Source: Colivivens sp964452915 (GTDB taxonomy: Bacteria > Bacteroidota > Bacteroidia > Bacteroidales > Bacteroidaceae). Taken from it: a stretch of 64,000 nucleotides of DNA. The notes under the pieces were generated by a model. The model was not told where the DNA came from. It saw only the letters and a list, made by a program, of their open reading frames with translations, and ran no database searches. This document shows, piece by piece, positions 51,864 to 61,468 of this stretch (position 1 is its first letter; each line of letters starts with the position of its first letter). Both the position numbers and the translations under genes were made by a program. The stretch lies in NCBI GenBank assembly GCA_964452915.1, contig CAYVNW010000005.1:1-64000 (forward strand), read 5' to 3'.

Positions 51864-52213
51864 ATAAATTCTATTCTTTTGGTTGATGCGGCAAAAATAC
51901 GCTATATGTTTTTACTCTGCAAGAAAAAGTTGTTTCAAATTGCAACATGAAACAACGGCATTTTGTTGTGTGCCTTTGATGTCTTGAAGGCATTGAATAT
52001 AAAAATGTTATGAAAGAAGGGCCATTGAGCGAAAATGTCATAATTTGCTTTCTATGAAACAAACGGGTAAGATAGCCATATTTCTTATGGAATAATTTGC
52101 GATAGAATCATGAATTATTACTATCTATGCTGCAGATTAAAACTTTATAGTGATGGCTCATGAAACAAAAAGGCTGAAAATTTTTATTTGCCTTGCGGTT
52201 TTGGTCTGTTTTT
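51754..52213. repeat. Right arm of a 460-bp inverted repeat
   Basis: Reverse complement of 42657-43116, identical base for base by eye. Contains the divergent control region of the DUF3244-type gene (minus) and the regulator-like gene (plus). Imperfect similarity continues outward to about 52320 and inward to about 51697. Confidence 0.93.
51892..51899 (-). promoter_or_regulatory. -7 box for the DUF3244-type gene
   Basis: TATTTTTG on the minus strand, 28 bases upstream of the ATG at 51863; exact counterpart of 42971-42978. Confidence 0.55.
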
Positions 52214-52443
52214 TATGTCAGGATGAGGGCTATATGGTCAACCGTTTGGATAGTATAACGTCGGAGGCGGACACAAATCCACAGCATGCAATAGAGAGAT
52301 TAGATTCGTTGGGTATTGATGTGCGCAACTGCTCAGAAGCGTTGGCAATGAAATACCAACTGGTCAAGATCCGTCTGCATGACAAGGCGTACCTTGTGGC
52401 AACGTCGGATATAACGATTCTGCTGAACCTAAATAAGTGCTGA
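52153..52443 (+). pseudogene. Truncated start of a TPR-type regulator gene (right copy)
   Basis: 96 codons starting MAHETKRLKIFICL, a lipoprotein or signal-anchor start (VCFLCQDEG), then EADTNPQHAIERLDSLGID and ALAMKYQLVKIRLHDKAYL. The second half matches the first repeat of the large Bacteroidetes TPR proteins with a C-terminal DNA-binding domain (DSAL..LDS, then EA..MKYQLLxxKAxDKAY). Those proteins are 500 or more residues, so only the N-terminus remains here; the frame ends at 52443, beyond which the argF' region begins. It is divergent from the DUF3244-type gene. Confidence 0.65.
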
Positions 52444-52564
52444 ATGTGCAAGGCACCATACTATGAAAAGCCCCAATGAGCACTGATTGGACGGCAGTGC
52501 AGATTGGGGTGTTAGAGTGTGTGGTTGCTGACTCTTTCGCAAACGGTTCAATTGAGAGAGTCAT

Positions 52565-53527
52565 CTATAATGTTTCCAGCATTCGTTTAATAACCACTTC
52601 GGCTGAAATTTCCCTGTTAGCAGCTTCTGGTATAACTAAACTTGTAGGCGACTCTATTACGGAATCGGTTACAATCATGTTGCGCCGGACGGGCAGGCAG
52701 TGCATGAAAAACGCGTTGTTCGTGACAGCCATGTGTTTGTCGTCGACCGTCCATGACATGTCTTTGCTAATTACCTTACCATAGTCGTCAGGACGTGTCA
52801 CTCCCGGGCAGCTCCAATTCTTTGCATAGATGAAATCCGCACCTTCAAAAGCCTTCATTTGGTCATATTCAACTTTTGCGTCGCCTACGAATTTCGGGTC
52901 GAGTTCATAGCCCTTTGGATGTGTAATGACAAAATCTACATTTGCTGCGTTCATCCATTGTGCAAATGAGTTTGGCACCGCCTGTGGCAGAGCTTTTGGA
53001 TGCGGAGCCCACGATAATACGACCTTTGGGCGTTCAGTGCGCTTATACTCCTCGATTGTAATAAGGTCTGCAAAACTCTGCAAAGGGTGAACCGTGGCAC
53101 TTTCCATAAAGAACACAGGTCTGCCGCTATACTTAATAAACTGGTTTAGTATCTTTTCTTCATAGTCATCAGTACGATTTTTAAACGTAGCAAAACTGCG
53201 GACACCTATGATATCGCAATAACACCCCATGACAGGAATAGCTTCGAGCAAGTGCTCACTTTTGTCTCCATCCATAACCACCCCACGTTCGGTTTCCAAT
53301 TTCCATGCGCCTTGATTTACATCCAAGACGATAACATTCATGCCAAGATTCATGGCTGCTTTCTGTGTGCTCAGACGTGTGCGAAGGCTGTTATTGAAGA
53401 ATATGAGCAATGCAGTTTTGTTCCGTCCCAGCTCATTGTACTTGAAACGGTCTTTCTTTATTTCAAAGGCTTCCTTTAATGCTTGGTCAAGGTCGCCGAT
53501 ATCCGATACGTTTTGAAATACTCTCAT
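52565..53527 (-). CDS. argF': N-succinylornithine (acetylornithine-type) carbamoyltransferase
   Basis: Carbamoylates an N-acylated ornithine in the arginine pathway variant of Bacteroidetes. The 320 residues show FNNSLRTRLSTQKAAMNLG at the carbamoyl-phosphate site (canonical OTCases have STRTR), ESATVHPLQSFADLITIEE, LSWAPHPKALPQAVPNSFAQ and FFMHCLPVRRNMIVTD. This pattern is that of the Bacteroides succinylornithine enzyme rather than classical ArgF. Cytosolic. It is separated from the PfkB kinase by 14 bases on the same strand; no other arginine gene is present. Confidence 0.9.
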   Translation of the reverse strand: MRVFQNVSDIGDLDQALKEAFEIKKDRFKYNELGRNKTALLIFFNNSLRTRLSTQKAAMNLGMNVIVLDVNQGAWKLETERGVVMDGDKSEHLLEAIPVMGCYCDIIGVRSFATFKNRTDDYEEKILNQFIKYSGRPVFFMESATVHPLQSFADLITIEEYKRTERPKVVLSWAPHPKALPQAVPNSFAQWMNAANVDFVITHPKGYELDPKFVGDAKVEYDQMKAFEGADFIYAKNWSCPGVTRPDDYGKVISKDMSWTVDDKHMAVTNNAFFMHCLPVRRNMIVTDSVIESPTSLVIPEAANREISAEVVIKRMLETL

Positions 53528-53541
53528 AATACTATTTTGTT

Positions 53542-54495
53542 TTAATCAAACAGTGATGTTTTTTGTTGGATGCCAAGATACTGTTGTGCATACTCCTTTG
53601 ATATGGAATTGTTTAGGCTCTGGCATACATGGGCGGAGAAGTCGATAGCATACTTCATAATGTTATCCCACTGTTGCTCACTCATGTCTTGAACAGTTTC
53701 CTTTGTTATGTTTTCCTTAACTAAACCGTAAATAATTCCGGCGTTGAAGTTGTCACCTGCACCAATCGTGCTTACTGTCTGAACTTTCTTAACGGGATAA
53801 TTCTTTTTGACACGTGGAGAAATCAGATGTACACTCTTGCTTCCATCGGTACAAATCATGTTTTTGCAATAGAAATCAATTTCGTCTTGATATACTCGAT
53901 CAGGATTATCATCTCCAAACATGTTGTTTATATCCTCGGTGGAACCGCGCACGATATCGGCATATTCAAGGTTTTCGAGAATATCCGGATACAATTTCAT
54001 CGCCTCACCTTTATGAGTGCTACGGAAATTAAAATCGTAGAATATAATAGCATCTTTACTCTTGGCGTAATTAAGAAACTCCTTTACTTTACTGCGAAGC
54101 ACTGGATTGAGAACGAAGTATGAGCCCATTATCACAATATCGTTTTTCTCAATACGTGGCCATATAACATCAAGACGAGCTTTTGGGTAATCCTTGTAGA
54201 ACTCATAGTCGGCATCGTTGTTCTCATCAAGCCATGCCAACGACAGTGGTGTGCGTCCGTCATAATAAACACATACGTTTTCATTATTTACACCATTGTC
54301 CTCCAAGAAATCGAGAATTATTTTGCCCACCTTGTCGTTTCCTGTCTCGCTGATAAAAGTGACATCCAGCCCAAGACGCCCAAGTGTTATGACGGAGTTG
54401 AATACAGAGCCGCCTGGTACCGCTGTTGTGGGTTGTCCATTCTTAAAGATGATATCCATTATGGTTTCACCTATACCTATAATTTTTCGTTTCAT
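53542..54495 (-). CDS. PfkB family carbohydrate kinase
   Basis: Sugar or nucleoside kinase of the ribokinase/PfkB family, 317 residues. Start KRKIIGIGETIMDIIF and PGGSVFNSVITLGRLGLDV give the substrate pocket; the C-terminal ATP and catalytic motif is TVSTIGAGDNFNAGIIYGLV, with GAGD providing the anion hole and catalytic Asp. Substrate not certain; fructokinase-like is common for this group. It lies between the LOG-family gene (13 bases) and argF' (14 bases). Confidence 0.9.
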   Translation of the reverse strand: MKRKIIGIGETIMDIIFKNGQPTTAVPGGSVFNSVITLGRLGLDVTFISETGNDKVGKIILDFLEDNGVNNENVCVYYDGRTPLSLAWLDENNDADYEFYKDYPKARLDVIWPRIEKNDIVIMGSYFVLNPVLRSKVKEFLNYAKSKDAIIFYDFNFRSTHKGEAMKLYPDILENLEYADIVRGSTEDINNMFGDDNPDRVYQDEIDFYCKNMICTDGSKSVHLISPRVKKNYPVKKVQTVSTIGAGDNFNAGIIYGLVKENITKETVQDMSEQQWDNIMKYAIDFSAHVCQSLNNSISKEYAQQYLGIQQKTSLFD

Positions 54496-54508
54496 GTTGT
54501 TTTTTATT

Positions 54509-55069
54509 TTATTCTATCTTTAGGTTCCCGATTATTGTTGTTACGTCATCAAGTGTATTTGCTTTTATGACATACTCTGATATAGATTTGTTTTGTACAC
54601 CTGTCTTTTGCATGTTGTCGAGCATTGAGAATAGTCCATTCCAAAAGCCATCTATATTCCAAAAGATTACTTTCTTCGATCCAATGCCGATTGAATCCTC
54701 AGCAATGACAGTGAATGCCTCATCGAGTGTCCCTACACTACCAGGCATCGCAATCATTACGTCACTGATCTTATTTATCCAGGCCTTACGGTCCGACAAA
54801 TTCTCTGTGGGAATACGTATGCCGATAAGATCACTGACCATCTTCTTGTCTATCAGAATTTTGGGAACGACACCTATAATATTAATGCTTCCGGCATTTT
54901 TTACTCCTCTGGCAACCGATTCCATCAATCCGCAGTTTGCACCTCCATATACGAGTGTTTTACCTGCCTTGCCGATCCATTCACCCAATCTCTCTGCCTC
55001 TTTATAGTATTCAGAAGGCAGATTGTCAGACGATGAGCAAAAGACTCCTATTTTTTCTATTCCTTTCAT
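54509..55069 (-). CDS. LOG family (TIGR00730) Rossmann-fold protein
   Basis: Member of the LOG family (nucleotide 5'-monophosphate phosphoribohydrolase-like), 186 residues. KIGVFCSSSDNLPSEYYKEA, TLVYGGANCGLMESVARG and IAMPGSVGTLDEAFTVI are the family motifs; the usual PGGxGTxxE reads PGSVGTLDE, with Gly replaced by Ser but Glu kept. Probable role is release of base from nucleotide monophosphates. It follows xth by 27 bases and precedes the PfkB kinase by 13. Confidence 0.9.
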   Translation of the reverse strand: MKGIEKIGVFCSSSDNLPSEYYKEAERLGEWIGKAGKTLVYGGANCGLMESVARGVKNAGSINIIGVVPKILIDKKMVSDLIGIRIPTENLSDRKAWINKISDVMIAMPGSVGTLDEAFTVIAEDSIGIGSKKVIFWNIDGFWNGLFSMLDNMQKTGVQNKSISEYVIKANTLDDVTTIIGNLKIE

Positions 55070-55096
55070 CCTTATTAATATTCATGATTATTGATT

Positions 55097-55852
55097 TTAT
55101 AATTCAATATCCAATTCAACCGGACAATGATCAGAGCCGTAAATATCTGTATGTATCTTTGCATCGATGAGTTTGTCTTTTATCCTTTCAGAACAAACGA
55201 AGTAATCAATTCTCCATCCAGCATTTTTCTCACGTGCGTGGAATCGATACGACCACCATGAGTAGATATCCTTCAGGTTAGGGTAGAAGTACCGGAAACT
55301 ATCGATAAAACCGGAATCGAGCAATTTTGTAAATTTCTCTCGTTCCTCATCCGTGAATCCGGCGTTTCTTCTGTTTGTTTTCGGGTTCTTTATATCTATT
55401 TCTTCATGTGCCACATTCATATCTCCACATATAATTACAGGTTTATGCTTATCTAAACCGATAAGATAAGATTGAAAATCCTGTTCCCACTTCATACGAT
55501 ATTCGAGTCGTCTTAGTCCGTCTTGTGAGTTTGGGGTATAGACATCTACTAAGAAGAATTTGTCCATTTCAAGTGTGATGACTCGACCTTCATGGTCGTG
55601 TTCGTCTATTCCGATACCATACGCTACATTTAGTGGTAATTGTTTTGTAAATATGGCGGTGCCTGAATACCCTTTCTTCTCTGCGTAATTCCAATAGGCT
55701 TTGTACCCGGGAAAGGCAAGATCGGATTGCCCCTCTTGTACTTTGGTTTCTTGAAGGCAAAAGAAATCTGCGTTTAATTTCTCAAAAGTCTCTACAAAGC
55801 CCTTTTGGCAACATGCCCGAATGCCGTTGACATTCCATGAAATCAGTTTCAT
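55097..55852 (-). CDS. xth: Exodeoxyribonuclease III
   Basis: AP endonuclease and 3'-5' exonuclease in base excision repair, 251 residues from the ATG at 55852. The EEP fold shows KLISWNVNGIRACCQKGF, FFCLQETKVQEG with the metal-binding Glu, CGDMNVAHEEIDIKNP, DIYSWWSYRFHAREKNAGWR and YGSDHCPVELDI with catalytic Asp-His. The alternative longer frame adds 16 unlike residues and is not used. Same strand as its neighbours. Confidence 0.95.
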   Translation of the reverse strand: MKLISWNVNGIRACCQKGFVETFEKLNADFFCLQETKVQEGQSDLAFPGYKAYWNYAEKKGYSGTAIFTKQLPLNVAYGIGIDEHDHEGRVITLEMDKFFLVDVYTPNSQDGLRRLEYRMKWEQDFQSYLIGLDKHKPVIICGDMNVAHEEIDIKNPKTNRRNAGFTDEEREKFTKLLDSGFIDSFRYFYPNLKDIYSWWSYRFHAREKNAGWRIDYFVCSERIKDKLIDAKIHTDIYGSDHCPVELDIEL

Positions 55853-55921
55853 AATCTTATTTAAAAACGGATGACCAAAGGCGTAACAGCCGATGGCCAT
55901 CGTTATAGATTCAATAATACC

Positions 55922-57418
55922 TTATTTTACATAAGAAGCGAAGTTTGTCTTGTGCATGTCTCCCTCACGTAGGAACGTGTCGTGCATTGCGAACGCAGCA
56001 CTAAGTTTATGACAAGAGTGACCTTTATCAGCAATCTTGAGATAATCCCAAAGGAGCTGCTTATAGTCCGGGTGTGCACAGTTTTCGATGATTGTTTGTG
56101 CACGTTGCATTGGAGACTTCCCTCGTAGGTCCGCTACACCTTGTTCAGTTACGATTACATTCACATCATGCTCAGTGTGGTCCACATGGCTACAGAATGG
56201 CACTATAGCTGATATTAATCCACCTTTGGCTACTGATGCGCAAGTAAAAATGGAGAGGAAGGCATTTCGTTCGAAATCACCGGATCCACCTATGCCATTC
56301 ATCATTTTTGTACCGCAGATTTGTGTGGAATTAGCATGTCCATAGATGTCGACTTCTATAGCGGTATTAATGGCAATAACGCCTAATCGACGTATAACTT
56401 CTGCGTTGTTTGATATCTCAGACTGGCGGAGGACCAATTTGTCCTTAAAGAAGTCTATGTTGTCATAAATACTGAGCAGTTTATCGTTGGTGACTGTTAG
56501 AGAGCAAGTTGATGCAGCCTTAACTTTTCCTTCGAACATCAAATCAACAATTGCGTTCTGAAGAACTTCAGTGTAGATTTCCAACTGCGGAATGTCTGGG
56601 TTGCTTCCAAGAGCATATAATATAGCATTTGCAGTTGTTCCCACACCGCTTTGGAGAGGCAGGAAACTTGGAGGGATTATGCCACGTTTTTTTTCTGACA
56701 TAAGGAACTCAGCTACATTCTCTCCGATTTTATCGGTAATTGGATCTTCTCCTTTGAAACTCCTCGCCTCATCAGGAAGGTCGCATTCTACCACCCCAAT
56801 AACTTTCTTTGGATCAATAGTCATGTAAGGAGTGCCAATGCGGTCGGTTACATGCTCGATAGGTATAGGCTTCCTGTAAGGTGGGTCGAGAGGTTCGTAA
56901 ACATCATGTATTCCAATAGATTTTGGTGAATGGAAAGCATTCAGTTCTAATATTATACCTTTCTTTGCCAACTTGGCAATTGTAGGAGATATACCGCCGG
57001 CAGCAGTCAAGTATACTTTGTCACCTTCAATAGCGCACACTTCAATGATTGCCCAATCCACATCACCAAGGAATCCATATCGAAGGTCTTGTGCCATCAT
57101 ACCGAGGTGAATATCGCTATAAGCCAATTCGCCTGCATTTACGTGTTTACGGAAATCAGGGTTTGTGGTATATGGGGCTCTGTAGCGAATCGCATGTTCG
57201 TTAGAGAGAATGCCGTCACACGACTGACCAGTGGAAGCGCCTGTAAACACTCCGATTTGGAATTCTCGTCCTGCTTCATGTTCTGCATGTGCTTTCTTTG
57301 CTATTTCAGCCGTAACTGCTTTTGCTGTGCCGGCAGGAGTAAATCCACTAAGAGCAATGTTATCGCCATTTTGGATTAATGCCGCTGCTTCTGCCGCTGT
57401 AATTCTTGTGAATGCCAT
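55922..57418 (-). CDS. Acetyl-CoA hydrolase/succinate-type CoA transferase
   Basis: Class I CoA transferase, 498 residues, likely moving CoA between succinate and acetate or propionate in the fermentative succinate/propionate pathway. Visible: FTGASTGQSCDGILSNEHAI, the catalytic-Glu segment EIYTEVLQNAIVDLMFEGK, the CoA-site GIGGSGDFERNAFLSIF, and EHDVNVIVTEQGVADLRGKS. The precise acyl pair cannot be assigned from sequence. A good -7 box lies at 57455-57462, and the gene stands in its own unit. Confidence 0.93.
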   Translation of the reverse strand: MAFTRITAAEAAALIQNGDNIALSGFTPAGTAKAVTAEIAKKAHAEHEAGREFQIGVFTGASTGQSCDGILSNEHAIRYRAPYTTNPDFRKHVNAGELAYSDIHLGMMAQDLRYGFLGDVDWAIIEVCAIEGDKVYLTAAGGISPTIAKLAKKGIILELNAFHSPKSIGIHDVYEPLDPPYRKPIPIEHVTDRIGTPYMTIDPKKVIGVVECDLPDEARSFKGEDPITDKIGENVAEFLMSEKKRGIIPPSFLPLQSGVGTTANAILYALGSNPDIPQLEIYTEVLQNAIVDLMFEGKVKAASTCSLTVTNDKLLSIYDNIDFFKDKLVLRQSEISNNAEVIRRLGVIAINTAIEVDIYGHANSTQICGTKMMNGIGGSGDFERNAFLSIFTCASVAKGGLISAIVPFCSHVDHTEHDVNVIVTEQGVADLRGKSPMQRAQTIIENCAHPDYKQLLWDYLKIADKGHSCHKLSAAFAMHDTFLREGDMHKTNFASYVK

Positions 57419-57454
57419 ATTATATACTGTTTATTATAATAGTTATCTAATTTG

Positions 57455-57462
57455 CAAAGATA
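57455..57462 (-). promoter_or_regulatory. -7 box for the CoA transferase
   Basis: TATCTTTG on the minus strand, 36 bases upstream of the ATG. Confidence 0.6.
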
Positions 57463-57582
57463 CGAAATTCAAATTATATGTAAGCAAAAAAACAACAAAA
57501 TGTTAATTATGTATCGTGTTATGTTTGCTTATGCGATGCTTTATATCATTCCCAATGTAAGTCGATATACGTAATTACATCT

Positions 57583-59856
57583 CTATATATATGCGGCCGT
57601 CACAGAATTTGTCGATTTTGCAAGTTGTGATGGTGTACCCGTGAATATTACGTTACCACCCTGTTCTCCTGCACCAGGTCCTAATTCAACAATGTAGTCT
57701 GCTGATTTAATGACATCCAAGTTGTGCTCAATAATATATACGGTGTTTCCTTTTGCCACCATATCATCAAACAAGTGTAATATATGGCGTATATCTTTGA
57801 TATGCAACCCGTCGGTTGGTTCGTCAATTATGAACACCTTGCTTTTCTCTCCAAGATATGACGCAAGTTTCATGCGTTGTAACTCTCCACCCGACAAAGT
57901 GGACAATGCTTGATTGAGATGCAGATAGGGCAGTCCTACATCAATTAGCGGTTTGAGTTTTGCCATTATCTTCTCGGTTATCTGTGGGTATAATGAGGTA
58001 TCAGCAAAGAAATTTGAAGCATCGGCAACACTCATGTCCATTACTTCTGCAATGTTCTTACCTTGGAATTTATATGCAAGTGCCTCCGAAGAGTAGCGCA
58101 GGCCATGGCAAACCTCACATTGAGTTTCAATATTTTCCATAAATGCCATTTCAGAAACAATGACACCTTTCCCTCCACATGCGGGACACGCACCCTTGCC
58201 ATTGAACGAGAAGTAATCTTCTTTTGTCTTGTTTGCTTTGGCAAACGTCTTTCTTATGTCGCCGGCCACATCCATGTAGGTTGCCGGAGTGGAGCGAAGG
58301 CTTACTCCTATATTCTTTTGGCTTATATAGATTGGTTTCCGGTTCAAGTCGTCTTCAGCTTCTGTTTCTAATTGTTTGCGGAACACTTCCATTAAGCTGC
58401 TTTTGCCGGAGCCGGCAACACCACATACTACTGCCAGCACTCCAATTGGTAAATCAATGGTTATATTCTTTAGATTGTGAAGTGACGCGTTTTCAATATG
58501 GAACAGTTTTTGAGGAAGTCGTGGTGAAGTCTTTATTGGTACGCTTTCCTCAATCATCTTACCTGTCGTTGTATTACTTTTCAGCAGTCCCTCGTATGTT
58601 CCTTGGTATAGTATTTGTCCGCCTTCAGACCCTGCTCCTGGTCCCATGTCAACAATATTGTCGGCTATACGAATCATTTCCTTGTGGTGTTCAACGAGAA
58701 TGACAGTATTTCCGTGGTCACGTAATTTCCTCACGGAGTTTTTTATCAAGTCAATATCGTGATTGTGAAGTCCGACGCTTGGTTCATCGAGAATATACAG
58801 CACGTCGGATAGAGCAGAATTGATATATTTTGCGATCTTGCATCTTTGTGCCTCTCCTCCTGACAAAGTACCTATAGGGCGGTCCAGGCTGAGATAACCT
58901 AATCCGATCTCTTCGAGTGCGCTTAAACGTTGGCTTATCGATTGCTTTAGGTCAACTGCCAATGAGTCATTTATAGATAATATCCACTTGTTAAGTTTTT
59001 GAATTGACAAGTGACACGCATCGGCGATGTTCTTGCCTTCAATCTTACACGAGCGTACTTTGGCGTTAAGCCTTGTTCCACCGCAATCAGGACATATTCC
59101 CATTTTGAGCATGGGATTTAATACCGCACTGTGCAACAGCCCTTCTTCCGAGTTAATAATACTTCTGTACATACGCGGTATCAATCCCTCGTATTTCGCT
59201 GTACGTGGCCAGTTTGCAGGAGGGTTCTTTAGTTTGATTTGCGGTGAATTCAGAAACAAGTCAAGTTCTTCCGGTGAATAATCCTTGATTTTTTTATCAA
59301 GGTCGAATAATCCGCTGTGTGCGTACCGTATCCAACGCCATCCTCCTTTATGAAATGCAATATAATGAATAGTGTCTTCATCGTTGAGGCTCTTATCGAA
59401 ATCAACGAGTTTGTGAATGTCAAGTTCGCGGATTTCGCCGAGTCCGGAGCATCTTGGACAACTCCCCTGTGGATGATTAAATGAGAAAGTGTCGGAATAA
59501 CCGATAAAGGGTTTTCCTATGCGGGAGAAAAGCAGTCGCATCAGTGAATAAATGTCGGTATAGGTGCCGACAGTTGACCGGCTGTTTTGCGCTGGTTTCT
59601 TTTGGTCAATAACTATCGCCACAGGCAGTCCTTCGATGTTTTCAACGTGGGGTCTGCCATAATGCGGCAGATACTGTTGCACAAACGAAGGGAACGTATC
59701 ATTTAGTTCCCTTCGTGATTTTGCCGCTATGGTATCAAGGACCAGCGATGATTTACCCGATCCGGACACACCTGTAAATACCGTTATTTTATACTTAGGT
59801 ATTGTTAGCGATACATGTTTGAGATTATTCTCGTATGCTCCTTCTATCTTTATCAT
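57583..59856 (-). CDS. UvrA-like ABC protein (short class)
   Basis: ABC-type ATPase related to excinuclease UvrA, 757 residues against about 940 for canonical UvrA. Both ATPase halves are present: Walker A GVSGSGKSSLVLDT and GVAGSGKSSLMEVF, signatures LSGGEAQRCKIAKY and LSGGELQRMKLASYL, Walker B VLYILDEPSVGLH and VFIIDEPTDGLH. Zinc CxxC pairs CPRCSGLGEI, CPDCGGTRLN, CPACGGKG and CEVCHG are intact. The shortening affects the region where canonical UvrA binds UvrB, so this is likely a UvrA2-type protein linked in other bacteria to drug or DNA-damage tolerance. Start overlaps the pepP stop (ATGA). Confidence 0.88.
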   Translation of the reverse strand: MIKIEGAYENNLKHVSLTIPKYKITVFTGVSGSGKSSLVLDTIAAKSRRELNDTFPSFVQQYLPHYGRPHVENIEGLPVAIVIDQKKPAQNSRSTVGTYTDIYSLMRLLFSRIGKPFIGYSDTFSFNHPQGSCPRCSGLGEIRELDIHKLVDFDKSLNDEDTIHYIAFHKGGWRWIRYAHSGLFDLDKKIKDYSPEELDLFLNSPQIKLKNPPANWPRTAKYEGLIPRMYRSIINSEEGLLHSAVLNPMLKMGICPDCGGTRLNAKVRSCKIEGKNIADACHLSIQKLNKWILSINDSLAVDLKQSISQRLSALEEIGLGYLSLDRPIGTLSGGEAQRCKIAKYINSALSDVLYILDEPSVGLHNHDIDLIKNSVRKLRDHGNTVILVEHHKEMIRIADNIVDMGPGAGSEGGQILYQGTYEGLLKSNTTTGKMIEESVPIKTSPRLPQKLFHIENASLHNLKNITIDLPIGVLAVVCGVAGSGKSSLMEVFRKQLETEAEDDLNRKPIYISQKNIGVSLRSTPATYMDVAGDIRKTFAKANKTKEDYFSFNGKGACPACGGKGVIVSEMAFMENIETQCEVCHGLRYSSEALAYKFQGKNIAEVMDMSVADASNFFADTSLYPQITEKIMAKLKPLIDVGLPYLHLNQALSTLSGGELQRMKLASYLGEKSKVFIIDEPTDGLHIKDIRHILHLFDDMVAKGNTVYIIEHNLDVIKSADYIVELGPGAGEQGGNVIFTGTPSQLAKSTNSVTAAYI

Positions 59857-61250
59857 CCTTTAGCTGCGTAAACTTCTTCAATGGTCATTGGTTTCTTTTT
59901 GTGACCAAGCAGCCGTGCGCCATTCTCAGTTATTACATAGTCGAGTTCGTTACGCAAGCCTGTAAAGTTTTTCCATGCCTCTAACTTGTCATAATTGATA
60001 AAGTCGGTAAATTGCTTCTCGGCTTTCCATTTATCGATGAGTTCAGGAATGAAATAAATTCCCGGTTCGATGGTGAACACAAATCCTGGTTCGAGTTTGC
60101 GGGCAAGACGAAGTGACTTAAATCCAAACTGTGTGCTTTTCTTTTCGCCTTCGGCATAACCTACATATTGTTCTCCGAGATTTTCCATGTCGTGGACGTC
60201 AAGCCCCATCATATGTCCTACACCACAAGGGAAGAATATGGCATATGCTCCTGTTTCTGCTGCTTCTCTTGGATCTCCTTTCATAAGTCCTATCTCTTTC
60301 ATCCCGGCACAGATTGTTTCTGCTGCTGCGAGGTGTGCTTCCTTATACGGTACTCCAGGAGCGAGCTTAGACACTGCGGCATAGAATGATTTCAGATGCA
60401 GGTTGTATATCATGGCTTGTTGCTCGGTAAATTTTTCGCTGACTGGCATTGATGACGACAAATCACCGGCATAGTGCAGTTCATCTTCAGCACCTGCGTC
60501 GATTAGCAGTATGTCACCATCATGCAACGTGTTTACAAACGCATGTTGGTGAAGCGTTTGTCCTTTCGTCGTGGCAATGGTAGGGAATGATTTGAAACAT
60601 CCCTGACTTATTACTGCCTCATCAATAGCTGCGGCAATCTGGGCTTCCGTTACGCCCGGGCGCGCTGCCTTGTATGCAGCAAGGTGCATATCTATGCTTA
60701 TGTCAATAGCCGATTCTATGTGTTCGAGTTCCTCTGCAGTCTTGTGGTTTCTCATGTCTACTATTGCCTTTATCATCGTAACGGATGCTTTTTCGGCTTG
60801 TTCTGCAGGGTTTATGCCAAGGAGTTCTTGAAGCCATACTTGGTGCTCGCCTCTGTATGGTGGCAGGAAATGTATGGTCTGCCCCTTGGACTGTGCGTTC
60901 TTCACGTATGTTGCCAATTCGGCAAGTGGCTTAGTCTCTGTGATTCCCACAACTGCACTTTTTTCGGCAATGGTAGGTTGATAGCCCATCCACACGATGT
61001 CATCGATAGTGAGTTCGTTCCCAAATATGATTTCCTTATCATTGTCAATGTCGATCACAGCAGCTAATCCTGCATAATCGCCACCGAAAAAATAAAGAAA
61101 AGAACTGTCCTGACGGAATCTGTATGCGTTGTCTGCATAGTTCATTCCGGCTTCACCGTTACCAAGGAAGAGCAACAAGCCACTTCCAACTCTTTTCTTG
61201 AGTTCTGCCCTGCGCTGTACGTAGGTCTCTTTTTTAAATGGTCTATTCAT
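59853..61250 (-). CDS. pepP: Xaa-Pro aminopeptidase (aminopeptidase P, M24B)
   Basis: Cytosolic metallopeptidase removing the first residue before proline. The 465 residues have the N-terminal AMP_N domain (YVQRRAELKKRVGSGLLLFL, QDSSFLYFFGG) and the pita-bread catalytic part with LLIDAGAEDELHYAGDLSSS (two Asp ligands), CGVGHMMGLDVHDM (His), FTIEPGIYFIPEL (Glu) and the last Glu near ITENGARLLG. Length is normal. It overlaps the UvrA-like gene by 4 bases; -7 box at 61316-61323. Confidence 0.94.
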   Translation of the reverse strand: MNRPFKKETYVQRRAELKKRVGSGLLLFLGNGEAGMNYADNAYRFRQDSSFLYFFGGDYAGLAAVIDIDNDKEIIFGNELTIDDIVWMGYQPTIAEKSAVVGITETKPLAELATYVKNAQSKGQTIHFLPPYRGEHQVWLQELLGINPAEQAEKASVTMIKAIVDMRNHKTAEELEHIESAIDISIDMHLAAYKAARPGVTEAQIAAAIDEAVISQGCFKSFPTIATTKGQTLHQHAFVNTLHDGDILLIDAGAEDELHYAGDLSSSMPVSEKFTEQQAMIYNLHLKSFYAAVSKLAPGVPYKEAHLAAAETICAGMKEIGLMKGDPREAAETGAYAIFFPCGVGHMMGLDVHDMENLGEQYVGYAEGEKKSTQFGFKSLRLARKLEPGFVFTIEPGIYFIPELIDKWKAEKQFTDFINYDKLEAWKNFTGLRNELDYVITENGARLLGHKKKPMTIEEVYAAKG

Positions 61251-61315
61251 AGTTCAAAAGTTTAGTATTCTTTCGTCTTAACTAATAATACAATGTACCT
61301 ATAATATATATACTG

Positions 61316-61323
61316 CAAAGATA
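61316..61323 (-). promoter_or_regulatory. -7 box for pepP
   Basis: TATCTTTG on the minus strand, 65 bases upstream of the pepP ATG. Confidence 0.5.
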
Positions 61324-61468
61324 AGGTAAATCAAACACAGTACAAAATAAATCTATATAAATTTTTACTGATATAAGTATACGTCGACTCGTTTTGTTTG
61401 GAAAAGTTTAGTGGAAGAATTCCTAAAATGTTTAGGAAAAGAAACAGCTCTACCGGATTAAAACTTTC

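Noticed and set aside
42657..52213. Island as a classical composite transposon or insertion sequence
   Set aside because: No transposase or integrase, no short terminal repeats inside the arms and no target-site duplication were seen. The arms are control regions with gene starts.
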